Assembly (NCBI RefSeq): GCF_022430545.2
Contig: NZ_CP092488.2
Coordinates: forward strand, 2,480,001 to 2,544,000
DNA from: Mycobacterium paraterrae
Lineage (GTDB): Bacteria; Actinomycetota; Actinomycetes; Mycobacteriales; Mycobacteriaceae
Direction of reading: 5' to 3'
Length of the DNA stretch: 64,000 nt
The stretch's first letter is position 1. Each line of letters begins with the position of its first letter. The notes under the pieces were generated by a model, which was not told the DNA's origin, did not search any database, and was given only the letters and a program-made list of their open reading frames with translations. The translations under genes and the position numbers were made by a program. Below, one piece after another: positions 44,070 through 53,890 of the stretch.

Positions 44070-45281
44070 ATGAGCGCCAGCGACGACATTTGGATCCTGG
44101 GTATCCGAATGACCAAGTTCGGCAAGCATGCCGACAAAGACACCGTCGACCTCGCCGCCGAGGCGGCGACGGGCGCTCTCGCCGACGCGGGGGTGACGAT
44201 GGCCGATATCGGCGTGATCGCCGCCGGGAACCTGATGGCGGCAAATGCCGGCATCGGCCAGCAGTTGCAAAAGCAGATCGGCCAGACCGGTATCCCGGTG
44301 TACAACGTCGCCAACGCCTGCGCCACCGGTGCCACCGCGCTGCGCACCGCGATCATGGCCGTCAAGGCCGGCGAGGTGGACTACGGCCTGGCGGTCGGGG
44401 TGGAGAAGCTCTCCGGCGCCGGGTTACTCGGCGGCGCCGGTACCAAGAAGGCCGATGCCGACGTTTGGGAACCCAGAGGCCGCTACGGGGCGGTGGCCCC
44501 GATCGACGGGCGGATCGGCACCGAGTCGATGCCCGGCGTGTTTGCCCAGATCGGCACCGAGTACGGCCACAACTACGGCGGCACCAGCTTCGAGCTGTTT
44601 GCCAGGATCAGCGAGAAAAACCACGCTCACTCGACGTTGAATCCGCTTGCTGCTTACCAGAAGAAGTTCACCCTCGAACAGATCATGAACGACGTGATGA
44701 TCGCGTACCCGAACACCCGACCGATGTGTTCGGCCAACTGCGACGGTGCCGCGGCCGCGGTGGTATGCAACGGGGAGACGCTGAAGTCGCTGTCGCTACA
44801 GCAGCGTAAGCGGGCGGTGAAGGTGGCGGCATCGGTCCTGACCACCGACCCCTTCGAGGACGGTTGTCAGGTATTGCCGAACGTCAACACCTTGACCCGC
44901 AACGCCGCCGCGACGGCCTACGAGCAGGCCGGCGTCGGACCCGGCGATCTCGACCTGGTGGAGTTGCACGACTGTTTCGCCACCGCCGAGCTGGTGCACC
45001 ACGACAATTTGATGCTGTGTGAAAAGGGCGGCGCCGCAGACTTTTTCAACACCGGCGCCACATGGCGAGACGGCGCTACACCGGTCAACGTCTCGGGCGG
45101 TTTGCAGTCCAAGGGTCACCCGATTGCCGCCACCGGAATCGCGAACATCTGGGAGATCTGCCATCACCTGCGCGGCGAAGCGGGCGATCGGCAGATCGAG
45201 AACGCAAAGGTCGGATTGGCTCACGTGATCGGCCTCGGCTCGGCTTGCGGCGTGCACATCCTGGAAAAGTCGGCCGCCTAG
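44070..45281 (+). CDS. Thiolase-fold lipid-transfer protein (SCP-x/Ltp type)
   Basis: A 403-residue thiolase-superfamily protein. The first active-site region is NACATGATAL with the nucleophilic Cys, then LHDCFATAEL and GGLQSKGHPIAATGIA (the GHP block), and GLGSACGVHILE at the C-terminus. The SCP-x type is suggested by the HDCF motif. With the DUF35 partner it may work as a thiolase or retro-aldolase on a CoA thioester; the substrate is unknown. It is followed after 72 bases by a TetR gene and then the MmpS/MmpL pair, so a lipid made or broken here might be the exported cargo. Confidence 0.88.
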   Translation: MSASDDIWILGIRMTKFGKHADKDTVDLAAEAATGALADAGVTMADIGVIAAGNLMAANAGIGQQLQKQIGQTGIPVYNVANACATGATALRTAIMAVKAGEVDYGLAVGVEKLSGAGLLGGAGTKKADADVWEPRGRYGAVAPIDGRIGTESMPGVFAQIGTEYGHNYGGTSFELFARISEKNHAHSTLNPLAAYQKKFTLEQIMNDVMIAYPNTRPMCSANCDGAAAAVVCNGETLKSLSLQQRKRAVKVAASVLTTDPFEDGCQVLPNVNTLTRNAAATAYEQAGVGPGDLDLVELHDCFATAELVHHDNLMLCEKGGAADFFNTGATWRDGATPVNVSGGLQSKGHPIAATGIANIWEICHHLRGEAGDRQIENAKVGLAHVIGLGSACGVHILEKSAA

Positions 45282-45353
45282 CTGCGATTGCGAGCGCGGC
45301 GAGCCGTGCGAAGCGGGTCGACGCCATCACACCTAGTCGTGTCACCATGAGGT

Positions 45354-45962
45354 ATGGCGACTGAGTTAGGTCTGCGCGAACGCCGTCGCCGGCAGACCAG
45401 CGCGGACATCCGTGACGCCGCCGTGCGGCTGGCCCGTGAACGCGGCTTCGACAAGGTGACCGTCGACGAGATCTGCGCCGCGGCCGGAGTCTCGGTGCGC
45501 ACATTTTTCAACTATTTCCCGAACAAGGAATCCGCCATCGCCTACGGCCCTTCGGACATACCGGATGAACTGGTCGAGGAGTTCGTCGCGGCAGGCCCGG
45601 CCGCGTATTCGGTAGTGCTGGACGAGCTGATCATGCTGGCCGCCCACCACCTCCGCGACATGCCGCCGGACCGCGAGCAGGCCGAAACCTGCCTGGAACT
45701 CGCCAAGACGACGCCCGCCATGCTGTCGGCATTCCTCGCCGATCTGGAGCGTTTTCAGAATCACCTGATCGACATTGTCGCCCGTCGCCAGGGCATGAAG
45801 CCGGACGAGGAGATTCCGGCGGTGATCTCGGCCCTGGCGCTGACGGCTATCCGATCGGGCATCGAACGCTGGACGCAGGGCAAGCCGGAGGACATCGACG
45901 ACACGCCCTTGCCGTACGTCGAGCGTGCCGCGGCGCTGGTCAACAGCATTTTCACAAAGTGA
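45354..45962 (+). CDS. TetR-family regulator upstream of mmpS-mmpL
   Basis: A 202-residue TetR protein with a helix-turn-helix in about 15-60 (RQTSADIRDAAVRLAREKGF-like start, then AAGVSVRTFFNYFPNKESAI). The C-terminal domain follows a common mycobacterial TetR type. It lies immediately upstream of an mmpS-mmpL pair in the same direction with palindromes in the gap, as for several mmpL-linked repressors. The ligand is unknown, perhaps a lipid or toxic compound. Confidence 0.88.
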   Translation: MATELGLRERRRRQTSADIRDAAVRLARERGFDKVTVDEICAAAGVSVRTFFNYFPNKESAIAYGPSDIPDELVEEFVAAGPAAYSVVLDELIMLAAHHLRDMPPDREQAETCLELAKTTPAMLSAFLADLERFQNHLIDIVARRQGMKPDEEIPAVISALALTAIRSGIERWTQGKPEDIDDTPLPYVERAAALVNSIFTK

Positions 45963-45984
45963 TTTGACGCACTAAGCGAAAAAC

Positions 45985-46007
45985 TTGCACATTCTGCAAA
46001 ATATGCA
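45985..46007. promoter_or_regulatory. Candidate TetR operator upstream of mmpS
   Basis: In the AT-rich gap between the TetR gene and mmpS, TTGCA-CATTC-TGCAA (45985-45999) is a perfect inverted repeat. It overlaps a second one, TGCA-AAATA-TGCA (45995-46007), and a further TGCACATGATGTAGCAA follows. Overlapping TGCA half-sites 9-10 bases apart fit a dimeric TetR-type repressor. About 130 bases remain to the mmpS start, so a 5' leader is possible. No gene is seen in this gap. Confidence 0.5.
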
Positions 46008-46134
46008 CATGATGTAGCAATGCTCGTGCGGGTGCACTGGGGCGAAGCCGCACCCGGTGTGCCGGTGTGATGAATCTGCCTGCGATGCAGGCTTATTCGT
46101 GCTGCCCGCCATCTGACCGGGAAGGAACCATCGG

Positions 46135-46569
46135 GTGCAGATTTCCAAGCTGATCCGCAACGCGTGGTTGCCGCTGCTGATCGTCGCCGTGGTGGTGGTG
46201 GGCGGCTTCGCCGTGACACGGGTGAAGTCGTTCTTCGGCGCCCACGACACCGGCGCTATCACCACGACCAAACTCGACGACTCCAAGCCGTTCAAGCCGA
46301 AGGTCGTGAAATACGAGATCTTCGGTCCGGCCGGCCATGCCAACGTGAATTATCTGGATCTCAGTGCCGATCCGCAGCGGGTCGACAATGCGCCGCTGCC
46401 CTGGACGCTGGTGCTCAAAACCACTGCGCCATCGGTATTTCCGAACATCGTGGCGCAAAGTGACGGTGACTTCATCGGTTGTCGCATCACCGTCGACGAC
46501 GAAGTAAAAGACGAGAAGTCCAATACCGGTGTGCATGCGCTGACCTTCTGCATGGTGAAATCGGTATGA
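46135..46569 (+). CDS. MmpS-family membrane accessory protein
   Basis: A 144-residue MmpS protein. It has one N-terminal membrane helix (about 10-30, [17 protein letters not shown]) and a periplasmic beta-sandwich with [18 protein letters not shown] and C-terminal Cys pair ([14 protein letters not shown]). MmpS partners of MmpL exporters are needed for transport of siderophores or lipids. GTG start. The stop overlaps the mmpL start by four bases (ATGA at 46566-46569). Confidence 0.93.
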   Translation: MQISKLIRNAWLPLLIVAVVVVGGFAVTRVKSFFGAHDTGAITTTKLDDSKPFKPKVVKYEIFGPAGHANVNYLDLSADPQRVDNAPLPWTLVLKTTAPSVFPNIVAQSDGDFIGCRITVDDEVKDEKSNTGVHALTFCMVKSV

Positions 46570-49466
46570 GTACAACATTCTCGGAGGCGCACACCGATCA
46601 GATCCCAATCGCCAAACATGCTGCGCGCGACCGGATACCGCACTTCATTCGGACCTTCGCGGTGCCGATCATCATCGGCTGGATCGCGCTGATCGCGCTG
46701 CTCAACGTCATCGTCCCGCAGCTCGAAGAAGTCGGGAAGATGCGGTCGGTGTCGATGAGTCCCGAAGACGCGTCCTCGGTGATCGCCACCAAGCGCGTCG
46801 GCGAGGTGTTCAAAGAATACAAGTCGAACAGCGCAGTGATGATCGTCCTGGAGGGCCAAAAGCCACTCGGCGCCGATGCGCACACGTACTACGACCAAGT
46901 CGTCAAGAAGCTCGACGCGGACAGCAAACACGTTGAGCACGTTCAGGATATGTGGAGTGATCCGCTGACCGGAGCGGGCGCGCAGAGCAACGACGGCAAG
47001 GCCGCCTACGTTCAGGTGTACCTCGCCGGTAACCAGGGTGAGGCACTGGCCAACGAGTCGGTCGAGGCAGTTCAGCAGATCGTCAAAAGTGTTGCGCCGC
47101 CTAACGGTGTCAAGATCTACGTCACCGGCTCGGCGGCCATGTCGGCCGACCAGAACATCGCCGGAGACCGCAGCCTGCAGGTGATCGAAGCCGTCACGTT
47201 CGCGGTGATCATCGGGATGCTGTTGATGGTGTACCGGTCGGTCGTCACCGTGCTGCTGACCTTGGCGATGGTCGTGTTCGAACTCGCCGCCGCTCGCGGA
47301 TTGGTGGCATTTTTGGGCTACCACAAGGTGATCCTGCTCTCGACGTTCGCGACCAACCTATTGGTGACGCTGGCCATCGCTGCCGCCACCGACTACGCCA
47401 TCTTTCTGATCGGTCGCTACCAGGAGGCGCGAGGTAAGGGCGCGTCCCGTGAGGACGCGTACTACGAGATGTTCTCCGGCACGGCCCACGTCGTGCTCGG
47501 GTCCGGGCTGACCATCGCCGGTGCGACGTTCTGCCTGCACTTCACCAACCTGCCGTATTTCCAGACGCTGGGCATTCCGCTCGCCATCGGCATGGTGGTC
47601 GTGGTGGCCGCGGCGTTAACCCTTGGCCCGGCTGTGGTTTCGGTGGCCTCGCGGTTCCGGCAGACGCTCGAGCCACGCCGGAACACCCGGATCCGCGGCT
47701 GGCGCAAGATCGGCGCCGTCGTGGTCCGCTGGCCCGGACCTATCCTGGTCGCGACGATCGCGGTGGCCCTCGTCGGGCTGCTGACGCTGCCCGGCTACCG
47801 CACCAACTACAACGACCGCAACTACCTGCCAGCCGATCTTCCGGCCAACTCCGGTTATGCCGCCGCCGATCGGCACTTCTCCCAGGCGCGGATGAATCCC
47901 GAGCTGCTGATGATCGAAACGGACCACGATCTGCGCAACTCGGCGGACTTCCTGGTGATCGACAAGATCGCTAAGGCGATCTTCCGGGTGCCCGGAATTG
48001 GTCGCGTGCAGGCGATTACGCGACCGGAAGGCACGCCGATCGAGCACACGTCGATCCCGTTCCAGATCAGCATGCAAGGCGTCACCCAGCAGCTGAACCA
48101 GAAGTATCAAATGGATCAGATGGCCGACATGCTCAAGCAGTCCGACGAGATGCAGACCACGATCAACAGCATGGAGAAGATGTCGCGGCTGACCAAGCAG
48201 ATGTCCGACGACATGCACGTCATGGTCCAGAAGATGCATTCGATGACCATCGACGTCGCCGAATTGCGGGACCACATGGCAGATTTCGAGGACTTCTTCC
48301 GACCCATCCGCAGCTACTTCTATTGGGAGAAGCACTGTTTCGACATCCCGGTGTGCTGGTCTTTACGGTCGGTCTTCGATGGCCTGGACGGCATCGACAC
48401 GATGACCGACGACATCGAGAGCCTGCTGCCGGTGATGGATCACCTCGACACCCTCATGCCTCAGTTGTCCGCGATGATGCCCGAAATGATCGCGAACATG
48501 AAGGATATGAAGAAGACGATGCTGACCATGTACCAGAGCCAAAAAGGCTTGCTGGATCAGCAAGTTGAGTCGCAGAAGAACTCGACGGCCATGGGTAAGG
48601 CCTTCGATCAAGCCAAGAATGACGAGTCGTTCTACCTGCCCCCGGAGACGTTCAACAACGCCGAGTTCAAACGGGGCATGAAGAACTTCATCTCACCGGA
48701 TGGTCACGCGGTGCGGTTCATCATCAGCCATGCCGGCGATCCGATGACCGAAGAGGGCATCTCGCACATCGACGCGATCAAGAACGCAACCAAGGAGGCC
48801 CTCAAGGGCACGCCGCTGGAGGGCGCGACGATCTACCTCGGCGGCACCGCGGCCACGTTCAAGGACATGGCCGACGGCAGCAACTACGACTTGCTGATCG
48901 CCGGAATCGCTTCGCTGTGCCTGATTTTCATCATCATGCTGATCATCACGCGAAGTGTGGTGGCGTCGGCGGTGATCGTCGGAACGGTGTTGCTGTCGCT
49001 CGGTGCGTCGTTTGGATTGTCAGTTCTGATCTGGCAGCACCTGATCGGGATCGAGTTGCACTGGATGGTGCTCGCGATGTCGGTGATCATCCTGCTGGCG
49101 GTGGGCGCCGACTACAACCTGTTGCTGGTGTCGCGGTTCAAAGAGGAGATCCACGCCGGCCTAAACACCGGAATCATCCGGTCGATGGGCGGCACCGGAT
49201 CGGTGGTCACCTCGGCCGGATTGGTGTTCGCGTTCACGATGATGACGATGGCGGTCAGTCAGTTGACGGTCATCGGACAGGTCGGCACCACGATCGGCCT
49301 CGGGTTGCTGTTCGACACGCTGATCGTCCGGTCGCTGATGACGCCGTCGATCGCCGCGCTGATGGGCAAGTGGTTCTGGTGGCCGCAGGTCGTCCGGCAA
49401 CGGCCGAAGCCGTCGCCGTGGCCAGCGCCACTGGAAAGGAAAGACCGGACCGCCGTGAACGCTTGA
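46566..49466 (+). CDS. MmpL-family RND exporter (MmpL4/5-like)
   Basis: A 966-residue RND transporter with 12 membrane helices in two repeats. Proton-relay Asp-Tyr pairs are at D276-Y277 ([11 protein letters not shown]) and D849-Y850 ([11 protein letters not shown]). Between the repeats is a long Met-rich coiled coil (about 515-590, [15 protein letters not shown] ...) flanked by two Cys ([10 protein letters not shown]), the extended hairpin of MmpL4/MmpL5-type siderophore and drug exporters. Export of a siderophore, lipid or drug is therefore possible; the nearby DUF35-thiolase pair and TetR gene hint at a lipid-linked substrate, but this is inference. Confidence 0.93.
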   Translation: MSTTFSEAHTDQIPIAKHAARDRIPHFIRTFAVPIIIGWIALIALLNVIVPQLEEVGKMRSVSMSPEDASSVIATKRVGEVFKEYKSNSAVMIVLEGQKPLGADAHTYYDQVVKKLDADSKHVEHVQDMWSDPLTGAGAQSNDGKAAYVQVYLAGNQGEALANESVEAVQQIVKSVAPPNGVKIYVTGSAAMSADQNIAGDRSLQVIEAVTFAVIIGMLLMVYRSVVTVLLTLAMVVFELAAARGLVAFLGYHKVILLSTFATNLLVTLAIAAATDYAIFLIGRYQEARGKGASREDAYYEMFSGTAHVVLGSGLTIAGATFCLHFTNLPYFQTLGIPLAIGMVVVVAAALTLGPAVVSVASRFRQTLEPRRNTRIRGWRKIGAVVVRWPGPILVATIAVALVGLLTLPGYRTNYNDRNYLPADLPANSGYAAADRHFSQARMNPELLMIETDHDLRNSADFLVIDKIAKAIFRVPGIGRVQAITRPEGTPIEHTSIPFQISMQGVTQQLNQKYQMDQMADMLKQSDEMQTTINSMEKMSRLTKQMSDDMHVMVQKMHSMTIDVAELRDHMADFEDFFRPIRSYFYWEKHCFDIPVCWSLRSVFDGLDGIDTMTDDIESLLPVMDHLDTLMPQLSAMMPEMIANMKDMKKTMLTMYQSQKGLLDQQVESQKNSTAMGKAFDQAKNDESFYLPPETFNNAEFKRGMKNFISPDGHAVRFIISHAGDPMTEEGISHIDAIKNATKEALKGTPLEGATIYLGGTAATFKDMADGSNYDLLIAGIASLCLIFIIMLIITRSVVASAVIVGTVLLSLGASFGLSVLIWQHLIGIELHWMVLAMSVIILLAVGADYNLLLVSRFKEEIHAGLNTGIIRSMGGTGSVVTSAGLVFAFTMMTMAVSQLTVIGQVGTTIGLGLLFDTLIVRSLMTPSIAALMGKWFWWPQVVRQRPKPSPWPAPLERKDRTAVNA

Positions 49467-49542
49467 CCCAGCCGCTGAGCACTTCTCAGCCGAGCCTGCT
49501 TACATGGGTCAGACCCGGTGAATCGAGCTCGGAGGAGTTGCA

Positions 49543-50613
49543 GTGTGCTTTGATGGCAGTCGCTCCATCGTTCCAACGGCAGTACTGCGCAGGCTCGCCG
49601 ACGATGACTCGATCCCGGCCGAATCGCGGCAGGCACTGCTCGATAGTGCCGCGGTAGAGCCCGCGTGGCGCGAGCTGCGCACCGCGCACACCGAGGCGAC
49701 GCAGACCCTGCTCCTCGCCGCGAAAACGACCGGCCTCAGTGTCGCGGACGTGCTCACTCCCATTCCGGCGGTGACCGTTTACGACTGCAAGAACACTCAG
49801 TCGCTGCCCGGCTCACCCGTCTCGAAGCCGGGCGAGAGCTCTGATCCGACGGCCAAACGCGCATTCGACACAACTAGTGCCGTCGTCGACTTCTACCGGG
49901 AATGCTTCGGGCGCAACTCGGTTGACAACGCGGGCATGACGCTGATGTCGTCGATTCATTACGGCGTCCGCTACGACAACGCCTTCTGGAACGGCTCTCA
50001 GATGACGTATGGTGACGGCGACGGCCGGGTCTTCACCGACTTCACCAAGTCCGACGACGTCATCGGTCACGAGTTGACGCACGGCGTCACACAATTCACG
50101 GCAGGGTTGGACTACACCGACGAGCCGGGCGCCCTCAACGAGAGTGTCTCCGATGTATTCGGCGCGATGTTCCACCAGTGGCGACGCAAACAAGCGGTTA
50201 CGCAGGCGGACTGGCTGATCGGCGCCGGCGTCATCGGTCCCGTCGCGGCCGCCAAGGGGTACACGTGCCTACGCAGTCTGGCCGAACCCGGCTTACCGCA
50301 ATGCCTTTCGCCGCAGCCGTCGCACTACAGCGAGTACGTTGCGGGCGGCGACCCGCACGAGAACAGCGGTATACCGAATCACGCGTTCTACCTGGCGGCG
50401 ACTGCTATCGGTGGACAGTCGTGGGAGAAGGCCGGAAAGGTCTGGTACGCCGCGCTGAGCGGTAGCAAGGCCCGTCCGTATACCAGCTTCGGCAATTTCG
50501 CGGCGCTCACCCGCACTGCCGCCAGGTCGCTGTTCCCCAGTGATACCAGGGTCTATCGTGGCGTGGACGAGGCGTGGACGCGAGTCGGCATCCCGGACCC
50601 GAGCGAGGCGTAG
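49543..50613 (+). CDS. M4 (thermolysin/protealysin-like) metalloprotease
   Basis: A 356-residue M4 peptidase. The zinc site is HELTH (His176, Glu177, His180) with Glu200 in GALNESVSD as third ligand, and DPHENSGIPNHAF near residue 285 provides the transition-state His. There is no signal peptide; the short N-terminal region (SRSIVPTAVLRRLAD) matches the protealysin-type propeptide with its conserved Pro and Leu pattern. Protealysin-like proteases are intracellular or non-classically exported and cleave host or cell proteins. A GTG start is used. An emfourin-like inhibitor gene starts 2 bases after the stop. Confidence 0.92.
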   Translation: MCFDGSRSIVPTAVLRRLADDDSIPAESRQALLDSAAVEPAWRELRTAHTEATQTLLLAAKTTGLSVADVLTPIPAVTVYDCKNTQSLPGSPVSKPGESSDPTAKRAFDTTSAVVDFYRECFGRNSVDNAGMTLMSSIHYGVRYDNAFWNGSQMTYGDGDGRVFTDFTKSDDVIGHELTHGVTQFTAGLDYTDEPGALNESVSDVFGAMFHQWRRKQAVTQADWLIGAGVIGPVAAAKGYTCLRSLAEPGLPQCLSPQPSHYSEYVAGGDPHENSGIPNHAFYLAATAIGGQSWEKAGKVWYAALSGSKARPYTSFGNFAALTRTAARSLFPSDTRVYRGVDEAWTRVGIPDPSEA

Positions 50614-50615
50614 CA

Positions 50616-50882
50616 ATGCAGGATCGCTACTTCATTGAGCGACGAGGCGGTATCGCGGGCCTGAAAGCGAGCGGCACAATCGACGCTGACGCACTGGATC
50701 CGAATGACCGCAACGCGCTGGAACAGATTCTCGACAGCGAGGAACCGCCCACCCGCGAGCCCGGCGCCGACAGATACACGTACGTCGTCACCCGTGAAGG
50801 CATTCTCGGCCGCACGACGCGAGAGATTCCGGAAAGTGCGATACCTGCCGGGGTGGCAAGCGTATGCACACCGGAGATCTGA
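50616..50882 (+). CDS. Emfourin-type M4 protease inhibitor
   Basis: An 88-residue small protein that I assign to the emfourin (protealysin inhibitor) family from its pattern: an N-terminal RRGGIAGLK strand, acidic middle (LDPNDRNALEQILDSEE), DRYTYVVTR, and C-terminal VP-like region (ESAIPAGVASV). Emfourin genes lie next to protealysin-like M4 genes and encode tight-binding inhibitors; here the pair is separated by two bases and surely co-translated. The pairing supports the assignment as much as the sequence does. Confidence 0.82.
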   Translation: MQDRYFIERRGGIAGLKASGTIDADALDPNDRNALEQILDSEEPPTREPGADRYTYVVTREGILGRTTREIPESAIPAGVASVCTPEI

Positions 50883-50891
50883 CCCGTCGCT

Positions 50892-51695
50892 TCAGTGGAT
50901 GCGGGCGCTGCCGCCGAGGCCGATTTCTAGCACACTGCCGGTGATGACACCCGGGTCGGTCACCAGGTACAGCACTCCGCGGCTGACGTCTTCGGGCTGC
51001 AGCCACGGCTGCGGGATCGGGTTGGCCTTCATCATCCGGCGCACCAGGTCGTCGGGTATGTCGTCGCCGCCGGCGGGTTGCACCATCGGGGTCTGCGTCG
51101 TGGTGGGGCAGACGACGTTGATCGTCACGCCCTCCTTGGCAACTTCTAGCGCGGCGGACTTCGCCAGCCCGATGACTCCCCACTTGGTGGCGTTGTAGGC
51201 GGCCAGGTCCGGGATGCCCATCCGGCCGCCCATCGACGAGGTGACGACGATCCGCCCGAACCGTTGTCGGCGCATCACCGGGATGGCCGCGCGCAGGGTG
51301 TGGAACGCGCCGGTCAGGTTGGTGTCGACCAGCTGCTGCCACACGCCGTCGCTGACCTCGTCGAGCGGCCCGGTGCTGACGACGCCGGCGTTGGCTATCA
51401 CAATGTCGAGGCTGCCCAGGTCGGCGACCGTCTGCGCGACCGCGGCCTCGACGGCGGCGCCGTCGCGGACGTCCAGGGTCACCGGCACGCAGCGGCGGCC
51501 CAGCTCGTCGACCAGCTTCGCGGTCTCGCGTAGGTCGTCCTCGGTCCCCAGCGGGTAGGTCAGCTCCGCCATCGGGTTCGGCGCGTCGGCGACGACGACA
51601 TCGGCGCCCTCGGCGGCCAGCGCCAGCGCATGCGCGCGGCCCTGCCCGCGGGCTCCGCCGGTGATCAAGGCAACGCGTCCGTCCAAGGCACCCAT
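50892..51695 (-). CDS. Mycofactocin-type short-chain dehydrogenase/reductase
   Basis: A 267-residue SDR with the NAD site TGGARGQGRAHAL (about 13-25), NAG motif IANAGVV, and catalytic Ser, Tyr and Lys in SSMGGRMGIPDLAAYNATKWG. The GARGQGR loop and inserts after the second strand resemble the mycofactocin-dependent SDR group, in which NAD is held tightly and electrons pass to mycofactocin. The mycofactocin biosynthetic genes are not in this window, so the substrate, probably an alcohol, is unknown. Convergent with the emfourin gene. Confidence 0.85.
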   Translation of the reverse strand: MGALDGRVALITGGARGQGRAHALALAAEGADVVVADAPNPMAELTYPLGTEDDLRETAKLVDELGRRCVPVTLDVRDGAAVEAAVAQTVADLGSLDIVIANAGVVSTGPLDEVSDGVWQQLVDTNLTGAFHTLRAAIPVMRRQRFGRIVVTSSMGGRMGIPDLAAYNATKWGVIGLAKSAALEVAKEGVTINVVCPTTTQTPMVQPAGGDDIPDDLVRRMMKANPIPQPWLQPEDVSRGVLYLVTDPGVITGSVLEIGLGGSARIH

Positions 51696-51871
51696 AGCTG
51701 ACGAAGCTACCAGGCGATGTGTCTTTCGGTCGCGAAAGCACTTGCGACAGGCTTGGTTTCGGCGGCGTGGTTGCCTCGGGCACGAAGCCGGCTGGCGTGT
51801 GTTGCGCCATTTTGCTGGCAGGTGGCGCGTTACGGGGTACTCGCGAGGCCAGTACCGACCGAAGGACCGAC

Positions 51872-52696
51872 ATGAGCAAAACCGATCAACGCCACCTCGG
51901 CGAGTCCGACAGCCCGATCGAGGACGAACTCGAGCGGGCGTTCAACAGGATGATCGCCGAAGGCACCCAGCGCCTGCACCGGACGTGGCGGGGCGTGACG
52001 GTGACCGGCTTCTTCGGCGGCACGGAAGTGGCGATGGGCGTGCTGGCTTACCTGTCGGTGCTGCATGCGACGCACAATCCGCTGGTCGGCGGTATCGCCT
52101 TCTCGATCGGTTTCTTGGCACTGCTGCTGGGTCGCAGCGAACTCTTCACCGAGGGTTTTCTGATTCCGATCACGACGGTCGCCGCGAAGCGTGCCAGCAT
52201 CGCCCAGCTGTTGAAGTTGTGGGGCGGGACGCTGGCCGCGAACCTTGCGGGTGGCTGGTGCTTGATGTGGCTGATCATGGCGGCGTTTCCGCAGCTTCAC
52301 GCGCAGGCCGTCGAGTCCGGCGCGCACTTCGCGCTGGCTCCTCTGTCGATGCAGTCGCTCGCGCTGGCCGTGCTTGGCGGGATGGCCATCACGCTGATGA
52401 CCCGTATGCAACATGGCACCGATGCGGTGGTCGGCAAGATGGCAGCGGCGATCGCGGTCGCCTTCCTGCTCGCCGGTCTCCAGATGTTTCACTCGATCCT
52501 CGACTCGCTATTGATCTTTGGCGCGCTGATCACCGGCAAGGCGCCGTTCGGTTACCTCGACTGGCTCTACTGGTTCGCCTACACCGCCGTCGGCAACGTG
52601 GTCGGGGGCCTGGTGTTGGTGACCCTGCCACGGCTGCTGCGCAGCAAGGACCGGCTCCACCAAGAGCGTGACGAAGTTGAACGCACTTCGCAATAG
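51872..52696 (+). CDS. Formate/nitrite transporter (FNT) family channel
   Basis: A 274-residue FNT channel. After a hydrophilic N-terminus (IEDELERAFNRMIAEG) six membrane helices follow (about 45-70, 75-95, 115-140, 160-180, 190-215, 235-260) with Gly-rich helix ends and the family sequence SELFTEGFLIPITT. FNT proteins carry small monovalent anions such as formate, nitrite or hydrosulfide. ATG 51872 follows AAGGAC. No nitrite reductase or formate enzyme gene is close. Confidence 0.88.
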   Translation: MSKTDQRHLGESDSPIEDELERAFNRMIAEGTQRLHRTWRGVTVTGFFGGTEVAMGVLAYLSVLHATHNPLVGGIAFSIGFLALLLGRSELFTEGFLIPITTVAAKRASIAQLLKLWGGTLAANLAGGWCLMWLIMAAFPQLHAQAVESGAHFALAPLSMQSLALAVLGGMAITLMTRMQHGTDAVVGKMAAAIAVAFLLAGLQMFHSILDSLLIFGALITGKAPFGYLDWLYWFAYTAVGNVVGGLVLVTLPRLLRSKDRLHQERDEVERTSQ

Positions 52697-52705
52697 CGTG
52701 CGGTG

Positions 52706-53890
52706 TCAGCTCAACTCATGCGCCACGGCGTCGAAAGCGCGCAACGTGTCGAGCATGTGCGGCTCGTGCGAGTGGGGCTGCGCGGAGACCTTGGCGGCGA
52801 TCGTGTCGGTGGCACGGTTGACGTAGATCATTTGTCCGCACATGCCCAGGCACAACACGACATCGCTGCCCGGGTTGGGGATCCACACTTGGTTGCGGTA
52901 CATGCCGCCCGGTAGATCGGTGTCGTCCGGATTCGCGGCAAAGGCCTGACGCGAGTCGGGCCCTCCGGCGAGCGTGTCGGCAATCCACGCCGCCGGCACC
53001 ACCTGATCGCCGGTCAAGGACACGCCGTCGTGGAGGAACAGTGCGCCGAACCGAACGAGGTCGAGCAGCGCGGCGTTGACACCGCCGTCGAAGAATCCGG
53101 TGCCGGCCGGGTCGACGGCGATGGTCGCGTCATACTCGGCGCCGATCCGGCTCCACAGACATTCGGACATCAGGTCGGGCATCGGCTGGCCCGCCGCGAC
53201 TTCGCAGACCCAACCGAGCACATCGGTCTCACATGAGCGGTATTCGAACGGGCCGCCGTGCGGCGATTTTTGCTGCAAGGTCAGCAAGAAGTCACGCATC
53301 GTCGCGGGCGCGGTCGGGCTCGTTCTCGGAGCCCAGCCCATGGCCTGGTCAAGCAGATGTATCTCGGCGGCCGGGTCGCTGTAATCCTCGCGGAACGCGA
53401 TACCCGACCGCATGTCGAGCAGATGACGGACGGAGGCACCGGCATAGCCCGAATCTGCAAGCGCAGGAACAAAACTCGTGATCGCCGCGTCGAGATCGAT
53501 GGCACCCGCGGCGTGCAGTACGCCAACGACCGCGCCGACCAGGGACTTACTCACCGAGAACACCAGATGCCGCGATTCGGCCGTCATGCCGTCGAGGTAC
53601 TCCTCGGCCACCAGGCATCCCCGGTGCGCGACGGCCCACCCGTCGGTGGCGGTGGCGGCCATGACGGCTCCGACTGTGCTCGCCTGCCCATCGGACACGG
53701 TCACCGAAATATCGGCCACCGATGCACCGGCTCTCCGGAAGCGCGCCACTGGACCGTCGCCGCGCGTGATCAGCGTGGTCGGCACGAAGTCGTCCACGTG
53801 CTGAAACGACCAGCGCGAATACGGCGGCGACAGCCAATTTTCCAGCGAGATGCCTGCCGGGGCGTCGCTGGCGCGGTCCTGCGCCGTCAC
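52706..53890 (-). CDS. Serine hydrolase of the class C beta-lactamase/esterase fold
   Basis: A 394-residue PBP-like serine hydrolase. The nucleophile motif is S112-V-S-K115 (FSVSKS), and the second Tyr-type motif is less clear (EYRSCETD region). There is no signal peptide, so it acts in the cytosol, unlike true secreted beta-lactamases. The GTG start overlaps the stop of the ATP-grasp gene (GTGA), tying the two proteins together functionally. It may hydrolyse or transpeptidate an amide, ester or lactone related to the product of the ATP-grasp ligase. EstB-like esterase or amidase are alternatives. Confidence 0.85.
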   Translation of the reverse strand: MTAQDRASDAPAGISLENWLSPPYSRWSFQHVDDFVPTTLITRGDGPVARFRRAGASVADISVTVSDGQASTVGAVMAATATDGWAVAHRGCLVAEEYLDGMTAESRHLVFSVSKSLVGAVVGVLHAAGAIDLDAAITSFVPALADSGYAGASVRHLLDMRSGIAFREDYSDPAAEIHLLDQAMGWAPRTSPTAPATMRDFLLTLQQKSPHGGPFEYRSCETDVLGWVCEVAAGQPMPDLMSECLWSRIGAEYDATIAVDPAGTGFFDGGVNAALLDLVRFGALFLHDGVSLTGDQVVPAAWIADTLAGGPDSRQAFAANPDDTDLPGGMYRNQVWIPNPGSDVVLCLGMCGQMIYVNRATDTIAAKVSAQPHSHEPHMLDTLRAFDAVAHELS

